A program made the position numbers and the translations under genes. Shown piece by piece: positions 8,875 through 18,449 of a stretch of 64,000 nucleotides of DNA; the stretch's first letter is position 1, and every line of letters begins with the position of its first letter. The notes beneath the pieces are model-generated. The model saw only the letters and a list, made by a program, of their open reading frames with translations. It searched no databases and had not been told where the DNA came from. Location: positions 186,001 to 250,000 of the forward strand of contig NZ_FONG01000008.1 in the NCBI RefSeq assembly GCF_900112845.1, written 5' to 3'. Origin of the DNA: Actinacidiphila alni (GTDB lineage Bacteria; Actinomycetota; Actinomycetes; Streptomycetales; Streptomycetaceae).

Positions 8875-9176
8875 GCGACGTCACCGTCACCGACGCGCCG
8901 GAGCACAAGCGGTACGAGGCCCGGATCGGCGACGACGTCGCCGGCGTCGCCGCGTACATCCGCACCCCCGACATGATCGCCTTCATCCACACCGAGGTGC
9001 AGGACGCGTACGAGGGCCGCGGCGTCGGCTCCGCGCTGGCCCGTACCGCCCTGGACGCCGCCCGCGAACAGGGCCTGCGGGTGCTGGCGATCTGCCCGTT
9101 CTTCGAGGGCTGGCTGGCCAAGCACCCGGAGTACGCGGATCTGCAGTACGAACCCGCGAGCAAGGTCTCCGACTGA
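8871..9176 (+). CDS. Small GNAT-like N-acetyltransferase (YjdJ type)
   Basis: 101 aa, the short acetyltransferase fold: acetyl-CoA motif GRGVGSALARTAL, FIHTEVQDAYEGRG before it, and a terminal KHPEYADL typical of the small YjdJ/GtN group. It probably acetylates a small molecule or protein amine; substrate unknown. Start ATG overlaps the DUF2630 stop. The gene ends about 40 nt before the ada-alkA frame. Confidence 0.88.
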   Translation: MSDVTVTDAPEHKRYEARIGDDVAGVAAYIRTPDMIAFIHTEVQDAYEGRGVGSALARTALDAAREQGLRVLAICPFFEGWLAKHPEYADLQYEPASKVSD

Positions 9177-9216
9177 GCGACCGAGGTCAGTACCCCCGGA
9201 GGACTCTCCGACCTCG

Positions 9217-11037
9217 ATGTCGGATTTCCGCCAGCACACACCCGTGACGACGGGCGATGCTGGTGGGGTGCTGACCGATACGGACACGAACCCAGTGAGG
9301 GACAGGGACGAGGGAACGGCCCCCGCCGAGGACACCGCGCCGGGCACGGGCCCCGCCCCGGACGCCGCGCGCGCCGCGGCACCGAAAACCACCCGCGGCG
9401 CTACGGCGCCGAAACCCGCGCGCGCCGCGACACCCGGAACCGCGCAGCTCGCCGCGACACCCGGAACCACCCGCGGCGCTACGGCACCGGAAACCGCGCG
9501 GGTCACCGCCCACCGCAGGGACGGCCAGGTGGCCGGCCTGCCGGACTTCGACTCCTGCGTGCACGCCGTCCGCTCGAAGGACGCCCGCTTCGACGGCTGG
9601 TTCTTCACCGCGGTGCTGACGACCCGCATCTACTGCCGGCCGAGCTGCCCGGTGGTGCCGCCGAAGGCCGAGAACATGACCTTCTACCCGAGCGCCGCCG
9701 CCGCGCAGCAGGCCGGTTTCCGGGCCTGCAAGCGGTGCCGCCCGGACGCCACGCCCGGCTCGCCGCAGTGGAACGAGCGGGCCGACCTCGTGGCCCGCGC
9801 GATGCGGCTGATCGCCGACGGCGTCGTGGACCGCGAGGGCGTCCCCGGCCTGGCGGCCCGGCTCGGCTACAGCGCCCGGCAGACCGAACGCCAACTGCTC
9901 GCCGAACTGGGCGCGGGACCGCTCGCCCTGGCCCGGGCGCAGCGCGCGCAGACCGCGCGGCTGCTGATCGAGACGAGCGCGCTGCCGATGGGCGAGGTGG
10001 CCTTCGCGGCCGGTTTCGCCAGCATCCGCACCTTCAACGACACGGTCCGCGAGGTCTTCGCGCTGTCGCCGACCGAGCTGCGGGCCCGGGTCGCCAAGGG
10101 CCGGCCGGCCGCCGGGACCGGCACCCTGTCGCTGCGGCTGCCCTTCCGCCGCCCGCTCACCCCGGACAATCTCTTCGGCCACCTCGCGGCAACCGCGGTG
10201 CCGGGCGTCGAGGAGTGGCGGGCGGGCGCGTACCGGCGCACGCTCCGGCTGCCGCACGGCACCGGAATCGTCGCGCTGCGGCCTCAACCCGACCACATCG
10301 CCTGCCAGTTGTGGCTGGCCGACTGGCGTGATCTGGCGCAGGCGATCAGCCGCTGCCGGCGGCTGCTCGACCTGGACGCGGACCCGCTGGCGGTGGACGC
10401 GCTGCTGTCCGCCGACCCGGTACTGGCGCCGCTGGTCGCCAAGGCGCCGGGGCGGCGGGTGCCGCGGGTCACGGACGGGCCGGAATTCGCGGTGCGCGCC
10501 GTCCTCGGGCAGCAGATCTCGACGGCGGCGGCCCGTACGCACGCGGCCCGGCTGGTGGTCGCGCACGGCGAGACCGTCACCGATCCGGCGGGCGGCCTCA
10601 CCCACCTCTTCCCGTCGCCCGAAGCACTCGCCGGCCTCGATCCGGCGGCGCTGGCGATGCCGCAGACCCGCAGAAACACCCTGGCCGCACTCGTACGGGC
10701 GCTGGTGGACGGCGAGTTGGACCTCGACGTCGGCAGCGACTGGGCGCGGGCCCGGGACCGGCTGTCCGCGCTGCCCGGCTTCGGGCCGTGGACGGTCGAG
10801 ACGATCGCGATGCGGGCGCTCGGCGACCCGGACGCGTTCCTGGCCACCGACCTCGGTGTGCGGTACGCCGCCCGCGATCTCGGGCTGCCCACCACCCCGG
10901 CCGCCCTGACGCGGCACTCCGCCGCCTGGTCGCCGTGGCGCGCCTACGCCACCCAGTACCTGTGGGCGACCGGCGACCACCCCATCAACGTCCTGCCCGG
11001 CAACACCCCCATGACGGAAGGCACTTCACACTCATGA
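9217..11037 (+). CDS. Ada-AlkA fusion: AraC-type regulator with 3-methyladenine DNA glycosylase
   Basis: 606 aa if the ATG at 9217 is used. Residues about 1-105 are Ala/Pro/Thr-rich repeats. Then an Ada zinc module with Cys140, Cys144, Cys171, Cys174 (Cys140 is the methyl-phosphotriester acceptor in homologues), an AraC helix-turn-helix (about 185-290), AlkA N-domain and HhH-GPD glycosylase with LPGFGPWT at 519-526 and catalytic Asp545. It would both sense alkylation and excise methylated bases. GTG at 9268 is an alternative start, since the GGAGG before 9217 is 15 nt away. Its TGA overlaps the start of the methyltransferase gene, making a compact adaptive-response operon. Confidence 0.92.
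   Translation: MSDFRQHTPVTTGDAGGVLTDTDTNPVRDRDEGTAPAEDTAPGTGPAPDAARAAAPKTTRGATAPKPARAATPGTAQLAATPGTTRGATAPETARVTAHRRDGQVAGLPDFDSCVHAVRSKDARFDGWFFTAVLTTRIYCRPSCPVVPPKAENMTFYPSAAAAQQAGFRACKRCRPDATPGSPQWNERADLVARAMRLIADGVVDREGVPGLAARLGYSARQTERQLLAELGAGPLALARAQRAQTARLLIETSALPMGEVAFAAGFASIRTFNDTVREVFALSPTELRARVAKGRPAAGTGTLSLRLPFRRPLTPDNLFGHLAATAVPGVEEWRAGAYRRTLRLPHGTGIVALRPQPDHIACQLWLADWRDLAQAISRCRRLLDLDADPLAVDALLSADPVLAPLVAKAPGRRVPRVTDGPEFAVRAVLGQQISTAAARTHAARLVVAHGETVTDPAGGLTHLFPSPEALAGLDPAALAMPQTRRNTLAALVRALVDGELDLDVGSDWARARDRLSALPGFGPWTVETIAMRALGDPDAFLATDLGVRYAARDLGLPTTPAALTRHSAAWSPWRAYATQYLWATGDHPINVLPGNTPMTEGTSHS
9388..9494 (+). repeat. Direct repeats in the N-terminal linker of ada-alkA
   Basis: Two near-identical copies of an ACCACCCGCGGCGCTACGGC unit (about 9388 and 9467) and two of GCCGCGACACCCGGAACC. 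They encode the repeated Ala/Thr/Pro linker before the Ada domain and are probably prone to copy-number change. Confidence 0.7.
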
Positions 11038-11639
11038 ACACCTCATCGATTCCCGCGGCCTCCGGCACGACGGTCGGCGCGACTCGCAGCACAAACCCCG
11101 GTACTAATCCCGGCACGGCTTCCGACACCACCGTCGAGCCGGAGACCGTCCACACGGTCATCGACAGTCCGTGCGGCGAACTCACCCTCGTCGCCCGCGG
11201 TGACGCGCTCAGCCACCTCTACATGACCGAGCACCGGCACCGGCCGCCGTTCGAGACCTTCGGGCCGCGCGAGGACGACCGGCCCGTGTTCACCGCCGCG
11301 AAGACCCAGCTCGACGCCTACTTCGCGGGCGAACTCACCGAATTCGACCTGCCGTTGTCGGTGTCCGGCACGCCCTTCCAGCAACGCGTCTGGGCGGCGC
11401 TGCGCGACATCCCGTACGGCGAGACCCGCTCGTACGGCCAACTCGCCGCGATGCTGGGCAATCCCACCGCCTCCCGCGCGGTGGGCCTGGCCAACGGCCG
11501 GAATCCGGTCAGCATCATCGTGCCGTGCCACCGCGTCATCGGTGCCGGCGGCGACCTCACCGGCTACGGCGGCGGCCTGCCGCGCAAGCGCATCCTGCTC
11601 GGCCTGGAGCGCGGCGTCTCGCAGCCGACGCTGATGTGA
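11034..11639 (+). CDS. ogt: Methylated-DNA--[protein]-cysteine S-methyltransferase
   Basis: 201 aa. Active-site motif IVPCHRVIG with acceptor Cys165, upstream recognition helix region [22 protein letters not shown] and the conserved terminal KRILLGLE. It repairs O6-alkylguanine by direct transfer in a suicide reaction. The first about 38 residues are Thr/Gly/Ser-rich and lie outside the domain. ATG overlaps the TGA of ada-alkA (ATGA). The Ada zinc module plus this gene reconstitute the split functions of E. coli Ada; regulation by methylated Ada-AlkA is likely but inferred. Confidence 0.95.
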   Translation: MNTSSIPAASGTTVGATRSTNPGTNPGTASDTTVEPETVHTVIDSPCGELTLVARGDALSHLYMTEHRHRPPFETFGPREDDRPVFTAAKTQLDAYFAGELTEFDLPLSVSGTPFQQRVWAALRDIPYGETRSYGQLAAMLGNPTASRAVGLANGRNPVSIIVPCHRVIGAGGDLTGYGGGLPRKRILLGLERGVSQPTLM

Positions 11640-11671
11640 CGTGCCCTCAACAGCCGTGCTGGGGCTCAGCT

Positions 11672-14428
11672 TTAGACCAGCGCGGCGGGCTCCTGCCGTA
11701 CGGGCTCGGCGCCGCCGTCCTCCTCCGGGCGGCGGCGTCCGCGCCACCAGCCGAGGGCGGCGATCGCGGCGACACCGAGCAGCGAGGCGCCGCCGATCGC
11801 CTCGCCCAGGTGCAGCCCGGGCGGGGTGAAGGAGCAGGAGACGGATGTGGCGCCGGCGGTGACCGGCACGGAGATCAGGCCGAGGTAGGAGTGCGCCGGG
11901 CGCGACGGGCCGTTGTTCGTCGAGCAGATCCAGCCCTTGATGGCCGGGGCCGCGACGACCGCGTAACCGTGCGCGCCCGCGGGGAGCTTGGCGCTGACGC
12001 CGTCGTCCGTCACATGGATGCCGGTGGGCGCGCCGGCGGCGAGCCGGCGCTCGGCGGCGGCGAGCCTGGCCGGATCGAGGCAGCCGACGCCGTTGGTGGA
12101 GAGCATGCCGGACTCCACCGCCCGCACGGCGAAGGTGAACCGGCCGCCGTGGCCCGGCACCTTGCCGAGCCGCTGGACGACGGCCCGGTGGGTGGGCATG
12201 CGGCCGAGGAAGTCGACCGGCGCGGCTCCCGGCAGCGTCACCCGGCCCTTGAAGTCCGGTGCGGAGAAGTAGACCTGACTGTCCGTCGGGCAGGACGCGG
12301 TGATCCGGTAGGTGCTGGACAGCGGCTTGGTCCTGGCGCCGTGGATCCGGTAGCCCTTCGGGGTGGGGTGCTGCAACGCGCCTTCGCTGTCGTGCAGTTG
12401 GGTGTCGGGGGTGCGGTAGACGGCGGAGCCGAGCAGCAACTCCTGATTGCGGAAGGGCGAGATGCCGTAGCGTCCGGCGGGCGCGGCGTTCCGCATCGTC
12501 ACCAGCGGCGGCACCTGCTGCCGGGTGACGGTCGGCGGCACGTCCGGCGGCGGGTTCACATGGTCCTGGTGCGGGTCGGGCAGCGAGTGGACGCGGGCGC
12601 CGACCGAGAAGATGACGTCGGTCACCGGATTGTCGAGGCTCTGCAGCGACCGGCCGCGCGAGGTCCAGCCGCCGCCGAGCGCCATCAGCGTCTTGGTCCA
12701 GGTGTCGGCGGTGAGGCTGCTGTAGTACTGGGCGCCCTGGCCGTCGACCATCAACGGGTCGTTGCCGACGGTCTGTTCACGTCCGGGGTCGGTGCGGTAC
12801 GCGGGCCAGCCGTCGGCCTTCTCGACGGCGTCGTGCTCGTACGTCTGCCGCCGGCCCCACTGGCCGTAGTCGTCCATCGTCGTCAACCGCTTCCTGGTCG
12901 CCCAGGCGTTGGACATCGCCGACTGGCCGATCTGCGTGCCGATCAGCAGGAGCGCGGCCAGGACGACGGGCAGCGCGGCGACTCCGGTCACGGTCCCGGC
13001 CCGCAGACTGCCAAGCCCCTTGCCCTTTTGCGTGGTTGACGGCACGTCCGGACCTGGACCCGTACCGCCGCCCGTACCCGCCTCGCGGTCGGCCGCCCAC
13101 CGCAGCAGCAACAGGGCGCCGAGCGTGGCCACCAGCCCGATGGCGAGCAGCGGATACGTGCCGTCGCCCGTCACGCCCTCGTCGGCGCCCCAGCGGGTGA
13201 CGGCCACCAGCGCCGCCATCACACCGGTGGCCCACGCCAGTTGACGCCGTCCGGGCAGGCCGTGCGCGAAGGCGAACCATCCGGCGATCACCATCATGCC
13301 GCTGAGGACGAACGTCTCGCGGTACGCGCTGCCGTTGGGTGTGGAGAAGGCGTGCCACAGCAGATGCGTCGGCTTCCACTGGAAGGACGCGGTGACGGCA
13401 AGCACGAGCACCGTCCACACCGTACGGGTGCGGCGCGGCACGGCAGGGTGGAAGGGCAGCGCGAAGGCCAGCAGCAGCGCGACAGTGTCGACGTACGTGG
13501 ACGGCGTCGCGAAACCGTACGTGCCCGGGAGCATCCGGCCGAACAGGTCCGACCACGGCTTGGGCTGGAACTCCTGCACCAGACCGGGATAGGCGAGCTT
13601 GGTGCCCTTGAAGATGGTCAGCACCAGCGGCGCGGACAGGCCGATGCCGAGGACGGTGCTGCGCGCGGCCCGGCCGAGCGCCCAAAGCCACTCGCGACGC
13701 CCGGGTACGCGGGGGTCGTCGGTCCGCTCGGTCAGCAGCCGGGCGATCAGGACGAGGCCGGCGCCGATCGTCGCCATGTACGCGGTGTAGAAATTCGCGA
13801 TCCAGCACAACGCGACCACGACGACGCTCAGATACGGCCGCCGCCCGTCCCGCGCCCACTCCGCGACCAGGCACATCAACGGGAAGGCGATCAGGCCGTC
13901 GAGCCACATCGGGTTGTACGACGCCTGCATCAGCGTCCAGCCGCACAGCGCGTACGAGGCGCCGAGCGCGCCCGCCGCCCACCAGCGGCCGGGGCGCAGC
14001 GCAAGCAGCAGCACGGCCATCGCCGCGGCGGCGGCGGCGATCTTCAGGACGGTGACCGCGTAGACGGCCAGGTCGATCCGGTCGCGCGGGAAGAAGGCGA
14101 CCAGCAGCGCGAAGGGGCTGGAGACGTACGTGCCGAGGTCCGGCAGGAAGCTGCTGCCGTAACCGGACTGCCAGTTGAGGAACAGCCCGCCGTCGGCGGT
14201 TCCGTGCAGCAGGTCCCACAGGTGCGCGTGGTACGGGACGAACTGGTTGCCCAGGTCGTTGACGCTGCGCGTGCGCGAGCCGAAGGGGTAACTGCCGGCG
14301 ACGGCGTCACCGACGCAGAAGGCGAGGGCCGCGATGCACGCGGCCAGCAGCGCGGCCCGCGTGCGGGCCGCGAGGAGCACCGCCCGCGCCCGCTCGGCCG
14401 TACCCGGAGGGACTTGCAGAGGTGCCAT
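11672..14428 (-). CDS. YfhO family membrane protein
   Basis: 918 aa multi-pass protein with about a dozen hydrophobic segments in the first half, then a large extracytoplasmic region and one C-terminal membrane helix. The N-terminal pattern (RSVNDLGNQFVPYHAHLWD, FLNWQSGYGSSFLPDLGTY, YNPMWLDGLIAFPL) is that of YfhO-type GT-C-fold proteins, implicated elsewhere in glycosylation of cell-wall polymers with polyprenyl-linked sugars. Donor and acceptor here are unknown. A -10-like TAGTAT lies at 14472-14467. The gene is convergent with the methyltransferase gene and follows the MMPL gene after a terminator. Confidence 0.9.
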   Translation of the reverse strand: MAPLQVPPGTAERARAVLLAARTRAALLAACIAALAFCVGDAVAGSYPFGSRTRSVNDLGNQFVPYHAHLWDLLHGTADGGLFLNWQSGYGSSFLPDLGTYVSSPFALLVAFFPRDRIDLAVYAVTVLKIAAAAAAMAVLLLALRPGRWWAAGALGASYALCGWTLMQASYNPMWLDGLIAFPLMCLVAEWARDGRRPYLSVVVVALCWIANFYTAYMATIGAGLVLIARLLTERTDDPRVPGRREWLWALGRAARSTVLGIGLSAPLVLTIFKGTKLAYPGLVQEFQPKPWSDLFGRMLPGTYGFATPSTYVDTVALLLAFALPFHPAVPRRTRTVWTVLVLAVTASFQWKPTHLLWHAFSTPNGSAYRETFVLSGMMVIAGWFAFAHGLPGRRQLAWATGVMAALVAVTRWGADEGVTGDGTYPLLAIGLVATLGALLLLRWAADREAGTGGGTGPGPDVPSTTQKGKGLGSLRAGTVTGVAALPVVLAALLLIGTQIGQSAMSNAWATRKRLTTMDDYGQWGRRQTYEHDAVEKADGWPAYRTDPGREQTVGNDPLMVDGQGAQYYSSLTADTWTKTLMALGGGWTSRGRSLQSLDNPVTDVIFSVGARVHSLPDPHQDHVNPPPDVPPTVTRQQVPPLVTMRNAAPAGRYGISPFRNQELLLGSAVYRTPDTQLHDSEGALQHPTPKGYRIHGARTKPLSSTYRITASCPTDSQVYFSAPDFKGRVTLPGAAPVDFLGRMPTHRAVVQRLGKVPGHGGRFTFAVRAVESGMLSTNGVGCLDPARLAAAERRLAAGAPTGIHVTDDGVSAKLPAGAHGYAVVAAPAIKGWICSTNNGPSRPAHSYLGLISVPVTAGATSVSCSFTPPGLHLGEAIGGASLLGVAAIAALGWWRGRRRPEEDGGAEPVRQEPAALV

Positions 14429-14528
14429 CGGTTCCCCCGGTGCGCATGTTCAGTGAAGGTCGCCAGATACTAGACACTTGTGGCGAACGGGAATGCATCA
14501 TTCCGCCGACCTCAAGGTGAACGTCGAA

Positions 14529-14563
14529 CGCCCGCCCGGTGCCCGAAGGCAGCCGGACGGGCG
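14529..14563. terminator. Terminator-like hairpin after the MMPL gene
   Basis: Imperfect G/C-rich stem (CGCCCG...CGGGCG ends) with a CGAA loop, located between the MMPL stop and the YfhO start on the minus strand. Confidence 0.65.
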
Positions 14564-14594
14564 CATGATCCGACGATCGCACCGCGCGCTCGGG

Positions 14595-16820
14595 TCACAC
14601 CCGGACGGGCTCGAACTCCTCCTCCACCGGCCCCTCGGCGCCGGCCTCGTCCGAACCGTCGCCGAGGTTCTTGCGGAGCTGCTCACCTTCGACGTCGACG
14701 TTGGGCAGCGCGCGGTCGAGCCAGCGCGGCAGCCACCAGGCGGACCGGCCGAGCAGCGCCAGCACCGCGGGAACGATGGTCATACGAACGATGAACGCGT
14801 CGAAGGCGACCGCGATCGCGAGCCCGAAGCCCATCATCTTGATCATCGACTCGGAGGAGCCGATGAAGCCGGCGAAGACGCTGATCATGATGACCGCGGC
14901 GGCGGACACCACCCGCGCACCATGGGTGAATCCGGTGACGACCGCTTGACCCGGCGTCTCCCCGTGGACGTACGCCTCACGCATACGGGTGACCAGGAAG
15001 ACCTCGTAGTCCATCGCCAGTCCGAAAACCACACCGATCATGAAGATCGGCATCATGCTCATGATCGGACCGGTCTGCTCAACGCCCATCAGACCGGACA
15101 GCCATCCCCATTGGAAGACGGCCACGACCGCGCCGAGCGCGGCGAGCACCGACAGCAGGAAGCCGAGCGCGGCCTTCAGCGGCACCAGCACCGACCGGAA
15201 TACGATCATCAGCAGCAGGAACGCGAGTCCGACCACCAGCGCCAGATACGGCACGAGCGCGTCGTTCAGCTTCTGCGACACATCGATGTTCATCGCGGTC
15301 GTACCGGTGACCAGCACCTGCGCACCGGTCTCGTCGGTGAACTCACCCTGATGACCGCGGATCGCGTGCACCAGGTCCTCGGTCTGCGTGCTGCTGGGCT
15401 TGGAATCCGGCACCACCGACAGGGTGGCGGTGTCACCCTTGGTGTTGAACGCCGGGTCATTAACACTTTTAACGTCCGAGAAGCCGGAGATCGTCGTCTT
15501 CACCTGGTCGACGGCGGCCTTCGGATTGTCGCTGGAACCGGCGTCGACCACGACCATCAGCGGCCCGTTGAAGCCGGGCCCGAAGCCGTCCGACAGCATG
15601 TCGTACGCCTTGCGCTGCGTGGTACTCACCGGCTGCGAACCGTCGTCCGGCAGCCCCAGCTCCATGCTGCTCATCGGAATAGCGGCCAATCCCAGCGCGA
15701 CGACACCGGCGATCAGGAACGGCACCCGGCGGCGGACGATCAGCCGCGCCCAGCGGGTCCCCATGTTGGGCTTGTCGCTGTGACCGGCCCGGCCCTTTCG
15801 CACCTTGCGGGTGAGCACCTTGGGGCCGGCGAAACCGAGCAGCGCGGGGATCAGGGTGAGCGCGATGAGCACGGCGATCGCGACGGTCGCCGCCGCGGCC
15901 AGGCCCATCTTGGTCAGCATCGGGATGTTGACCACGGCGAGACCGGCGAGCGCGATGAGTACGGTCAGGCCCGCGAAGACCACCGCGGAGCCCGCGGTGC
16001 CGACCGCGCGTCCGGCCGCGTCCTCACCGTCACGGCCCTCCATGAGTTCATGCCGGTGCCGCGACACGATGAACAACGCGTAGTCGATACCGACCGCCAG
16101 TCCGATCATCGACGCGAGCGTGGACGACGTACTGGACAGGCCGAGCGTGCTGGCGAGCGCGGTGATGGCCGCGATGCCGATACCGACACCCATGATCGCG
16201 GTGAGCAGCGGCAGCCCTGCGGCCACCAAGGAACTGAACGTGATCAAAAGCACCACGGCCGCGATGCCCACACCGATGATCTCACTGTTGCCGGTCTCGG
16301 GTGACGCCTCCAGCGCCGTACCACCGGTCTCCACCGTCAGCCCGGCGTCCCTGCCGTGCTGCGCCGCGTCCTTGATCGCGGTGTGCGTGGCATCGGTGAT
16401 GTCGGTCGACTTGGCGGTGTAACTGACCGACGTGTACGCCGTCGTACCGTCCTTGCTGACCGCGTCGCCGCCGACGGCGAACGGGTCGGCGACGGTCGCC
16501 TTCTGCGGCGTGTGCTTCAGCTCGTCGAGCACCTTCTCGACGGCCGCCTTGTTCGGCCCCGCGGTGATTTTCTGACCATCGGGAGCCTGGAAGACCATGC
16601 GCGCACTGGCACCGTCGGCATTGGTGCCGGGGAAACGTTCGTGCAGCAGGTCGAACGCCTGCTGCGCCTCGGTGCCCGGGACGGTGAAGTTGTCGCTCGG
16701 CGCGGACGGCGCGGTCGCGGCGCCGACCCCGGCGAGCGCCAGCAACGCCACCCAGATCAGTACGACGAATCGCCGTCGCCGGAAGGCGAACCGTCCCAGC
16801 TTGTAGAGAAATGTGGCCAT
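14595..16820 (-). CDS. MMPL-family RND transporter
   Basis: 741 aa with the duplicated RND/MMPL plan: one N-terminal helix, a periplasmic domain, five or six helices with GLAVGIDYALFIVSRHRHE (central proton-relay region), then the same pattern again with GLAMDYEVFLVTRMREAY. It probably exports a lipid, pigment or antibiotic. The tetR gene lies directly upstream in the same orientation with a 174-nt gap, so they may be co-transcribed. Around 15455-15475 there is a short A/T-rich run of rare codons (GTT AAA AGT GTT AAT), which stands out from the high-GC codon use. Confidence 0.93.
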   Translation of the reverse strand: MATFLYKLGRFAFRRRRFVVLIWVALLALAGVGAATAPSAPSDNFTVPGTEAQQAFDLLHERFPGTNADGASARMVFQAPDGQKITAGPNKAAVEKVLDELKHTPQKATVADPFAVGGDAVSKDGTTAYTSVSYTAKSTDITDATHTAIKDAAQHGRDAGLTVETGGTALEASPETGNSEIIGVGIAAVVLLITFSSLVAAGLPLLTAIMGVGIGIAAITALASTLGLSSTSSTLASMIGLAVGIDYALFIVSRHRHELMEGRDGEDAAGRAVGTAGSAVVFAGLTVLIALAGLAVVNIPMLTKMGLAAAATVAIAVLIALTLIPALLGFAGPKVLTRKVRKGRAGHSDKPNMGTRWARLIVRRRVPFLIAGVVALGLAAIPMSSMELGLPDDGSQPVSTTQRKAYDMLSDGFGPGFNGPLMVVVDAGSSDNPKAAVDQVKTTISGFSDVKSVNDPAFNTKGDTATLSVVPDSKPSSTQTEDLVHAIRGHQGEFTDETGAQVLVTGTTAMNIDVSQKLNDALVPYLALVVGLAFLLLMIVFRSVLVPLKAALGFLLSVLAALGAVVAVFQWGWLSGLMGVEQTGPIMSMMPIFMIGVVFGLAMDYEVFLVTRMREAYVHGETPGQAVVTGFTHGARVVSAAAVIMISVFAGFIGSSESMIKMMGFGLAIAVAFDAFIVRMTIVPAVLALLGRSAWWLPRWLDRALPNVDVEGEQLRKNLGDGSDEAGAEGPVEEEFEPVRV

Positions 16821-16994
16821 GAGGGCGTGGGCTCCCGTCAGGAAGGGTCGGAAAGTGGGCGTGAGGAACCAGCCCGACGACGAGAGCGGCGTGTCAGGTG
16901 GAGCGGTGACGCGTGATGTAAGTGCGGTGAGAGTTAAGGAATTACAGGCATGCGGGCATGAAGCAGTTGTCCGGTCTTCGTCATGAAGGACTCG

Positions 16995-17591
16995 TCACGA
17001 CAGACGCAGGGCGGGGACGACCACCGCGTCGATGTATCTGTGCGAGAAGTCGGGGTCGGGGTCGACGCCCTCGATGATGGGACGCGCCAGTGCGCCCCCG
17101 AACAGCAGGTGCGGCACGAATTCGCGGGCCGGATTGTCCGCGGCCAGTTCACCGCGGTCCACGGCGCGTTGCACCATGGCACGGAAATTCTCCAGCTCCG
17201 GCTCGATCAGCAGCTCGCGCAGCGCCCGGAACAGGTCCTCGTTCTGGAAGGCCGCGTGCGCGAGCCCCCGCATGAGTTCCTGGTCCCGCTTGGTCTCCGC
17301 CTCGTCGTGACAGCGGATGATCTCGTGCAGGTCGCCGCTGAGCGATCCGGTGTCGATGTCCGCGGCGGACACCGGCTTGGAGTGCCGCAGCGCGGTGGCG
17401 ACGAGTTCCGGCTTGCCCTTCCACTGGCGGTAGAGGGTGGCCTTGCTGGACCGCGTACGGGTCGCGACCGCGTCCATCGTCAGCGCTTCGTAGCCGACCT
17501 CCCGCAGCAGTTCGACGACCGCCGCGTAGAGTTCCCGCTCGCGCTCGGGGGTCAGGCGCGTACGACGCGTGGCGGTTGCCTCAGCCGTCAT
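16995..17591 (-). CDS. TetR-family regulator of the MMPL transporter
   Basis: 198 aa from the ATG at 17591-17589, chosen because GGAGGG lies 9 nt upstream; a longer frame reaches 17636. N-terminal HTH (ALTMDAVATRTRSSKATLYRQW) followed by a helical ligand domain with an RHSKPVSAADIDTGSL segment like TetR_C_16/C_11 types. It is upstream of the MMPL exporter and is probably its local repressor. Repeats of CGAAACG occur near 17611 and in the hairpin at 17651-17668 and could be its binding half-sites. Confidence 0.9.
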   Translation of the reverse strand: MTAEATATRRTRLTPERERELYAAVVELLREVGYEALTMDAVATRTRSSKATLYRQWKGKPELVATALRHSKPVSAADIDTGSLSGDLHEIIRCHDEAETKRDQELMRGLAHAAFQNEDLFRALRELLIEPELENFRAMVQRAVDRGELAADNPAREFVPHLLFGGALARPIIEGVDPDPDFSHRYIDAVVVPALRLS

Positions 17592-17638
17592 GTCGCCCTG
17601 CCCTCCGTGTCGAAACGATGTCGTACACATAACCATAG

Positions 17639-17680
17639 ACGGCCCACGATCGAAACGCCACCGTTTCGATCGTGGGCCGT
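17639..17680. terminator. Perfect 19-bp inverted repeat between ribA and tetR
   Basis: Arms 17639-17657 and 17662-17680 match perfectly around a 4-nt loop. Position just after the ribA stop fits an intrinsic terminator, but the core CGAAACG-N4-CGTTTCG is also operator-like and lies about 50 nt upstream of tetR. It may serve both roles. Confidence 0.8.
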
Positions 17681-17714
17681 ATCACGTGCGTGACGCTCAA
17701 CCCCTCCGGGAGGG

Positions 17715-18362
17715 TCAGGCGGGAAGCGCCAGCGTGTGCCCGGTGTGCTCGACCTTCGCCCGCAGGTAGCGGACATTGGCGTCCGACACATGGACGCCGG
17801 TCGGGATCCGCTCGACCACCTCCGTGCCGAGTGCGGTCAGTTGCAGCGCCTTGTCCGGGTTGTTGCTCAGCAGCCGGATCCGGCCGACGCCGAGCGCGGT
17901 CAGCATCTGCGCCGCCGCGGTGTAGTCCCGCTCGTCCTCGCCGCGCCCGAGCGCGAGATTCGCCTCGTACGTGTCGAGGCCGTCGTCCTGCAGCGCGTAC
18001 GCGTCGAGCTTCGCGTACAGGCCGATGCCCCGGCCCTCCTGGCGCAGGTAGAGCAGATAACCGCCTGTCCGCGTGATCCGCTCCACCGCCTCGCGCAACT
18101 GCGGGCCGCAGTCGCAGCGCTCGGAACCGAAGACGTCCCCCGTCAGGCACTCCGAGTGCGGCCGCACCAGCGGCGTGCCGGCGTTCGCGTAGTCGCCGAG
18201 CCCCAGCGCCAAATGCTCCTTGCCGTCCGCCAAACCGGTGAAGGTGAATACGTCCGCGGTCGTCCCCCACCCGTCGGGGAACCTCAGCGGCACCCGCACC
18301 TTGGTGCGGACATCGGCGACGGGCAGCGGATTGCCGCCACCCTCGTATGCGTTGACCGACAT
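17715..18362 (-). CDS. ribA: GTP cyclohydrolase II
   Basis: 215 aa. Zinc-binding Cys72, Cys83 and Cys85 in CLTGDVFGSERCDCG, and the RQEGRGIGLYAKLDAYALQ active-site stretch from about residue 107. It catalyses the first step of riboflavin (FMN/FAD) synthesis from GTP. No fused DHBP synthase domain is present. Start ATG at 18362 has GAGGGGG 6 nt upstream; the frame extends to 18395 but without a site. It stands alone, not in a rib operon. No FMN riboswitch is visible upstream; instead there is a TTGA-N4-TCAA dyad at 18384-18395 and a Crp-like site at 18434-18449. Confidence 0.95.
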   Translation of the reverse strand: MSVNAYEGGGNPLPVADVRTKVRVPLRFPDGWGTTADVFTFTGLADGKEHLALGLGDYANAGTPLVRPHSECLTGDVFGSERCDCGPQLREAVERITRTGGYLLYLRQEGRGIGLYAKLDAYALQDDGLDTYEANLALGRGEDERDYTAAAQMLTALGVGRIRLLSNNPDKALQLTALGTEVVERIPTGVHVSDANVRYLRAKVEHTGHTLALPA

Positions 18363-18382
18363 GGGTGACCCCCTCATAAGAT

Positions 18383-18396
18383 CTTGAAACATCAAG
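18383..18396. promoter_or_regulatory. TTGA-N4-TCAA dyad upstream of ribA
   Basis: CTTGAAACATCAAG, matching the marR/dioxygenase sites at 11 of 12 core palindrome positions. Located 21 nt before the ribA start. A good -35/-10 pair around it is not obvious, so this is the weakest member of the set. Confidence 0.45.
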
Positions 18397-18433
18397 CTCT
18401 TTCGCCGGTCGGATTATTTCCCCCGCGGCGATA

Positions 18434-18449
18434 TGTGACCCAGGTCACG
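18434..18449. promoter_or_regulatory. Crp-like site upstream of ribA
   Basis: TGTGACCCAGGTCACG fits the TGTGA-N6-TCACA pattern and the Streptomyces Crp form GTG-N6-GNCAC. About 72 nt upstream of ribA and 184 nt from the divergent AEC transporter gene. Confidence 0.45.
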
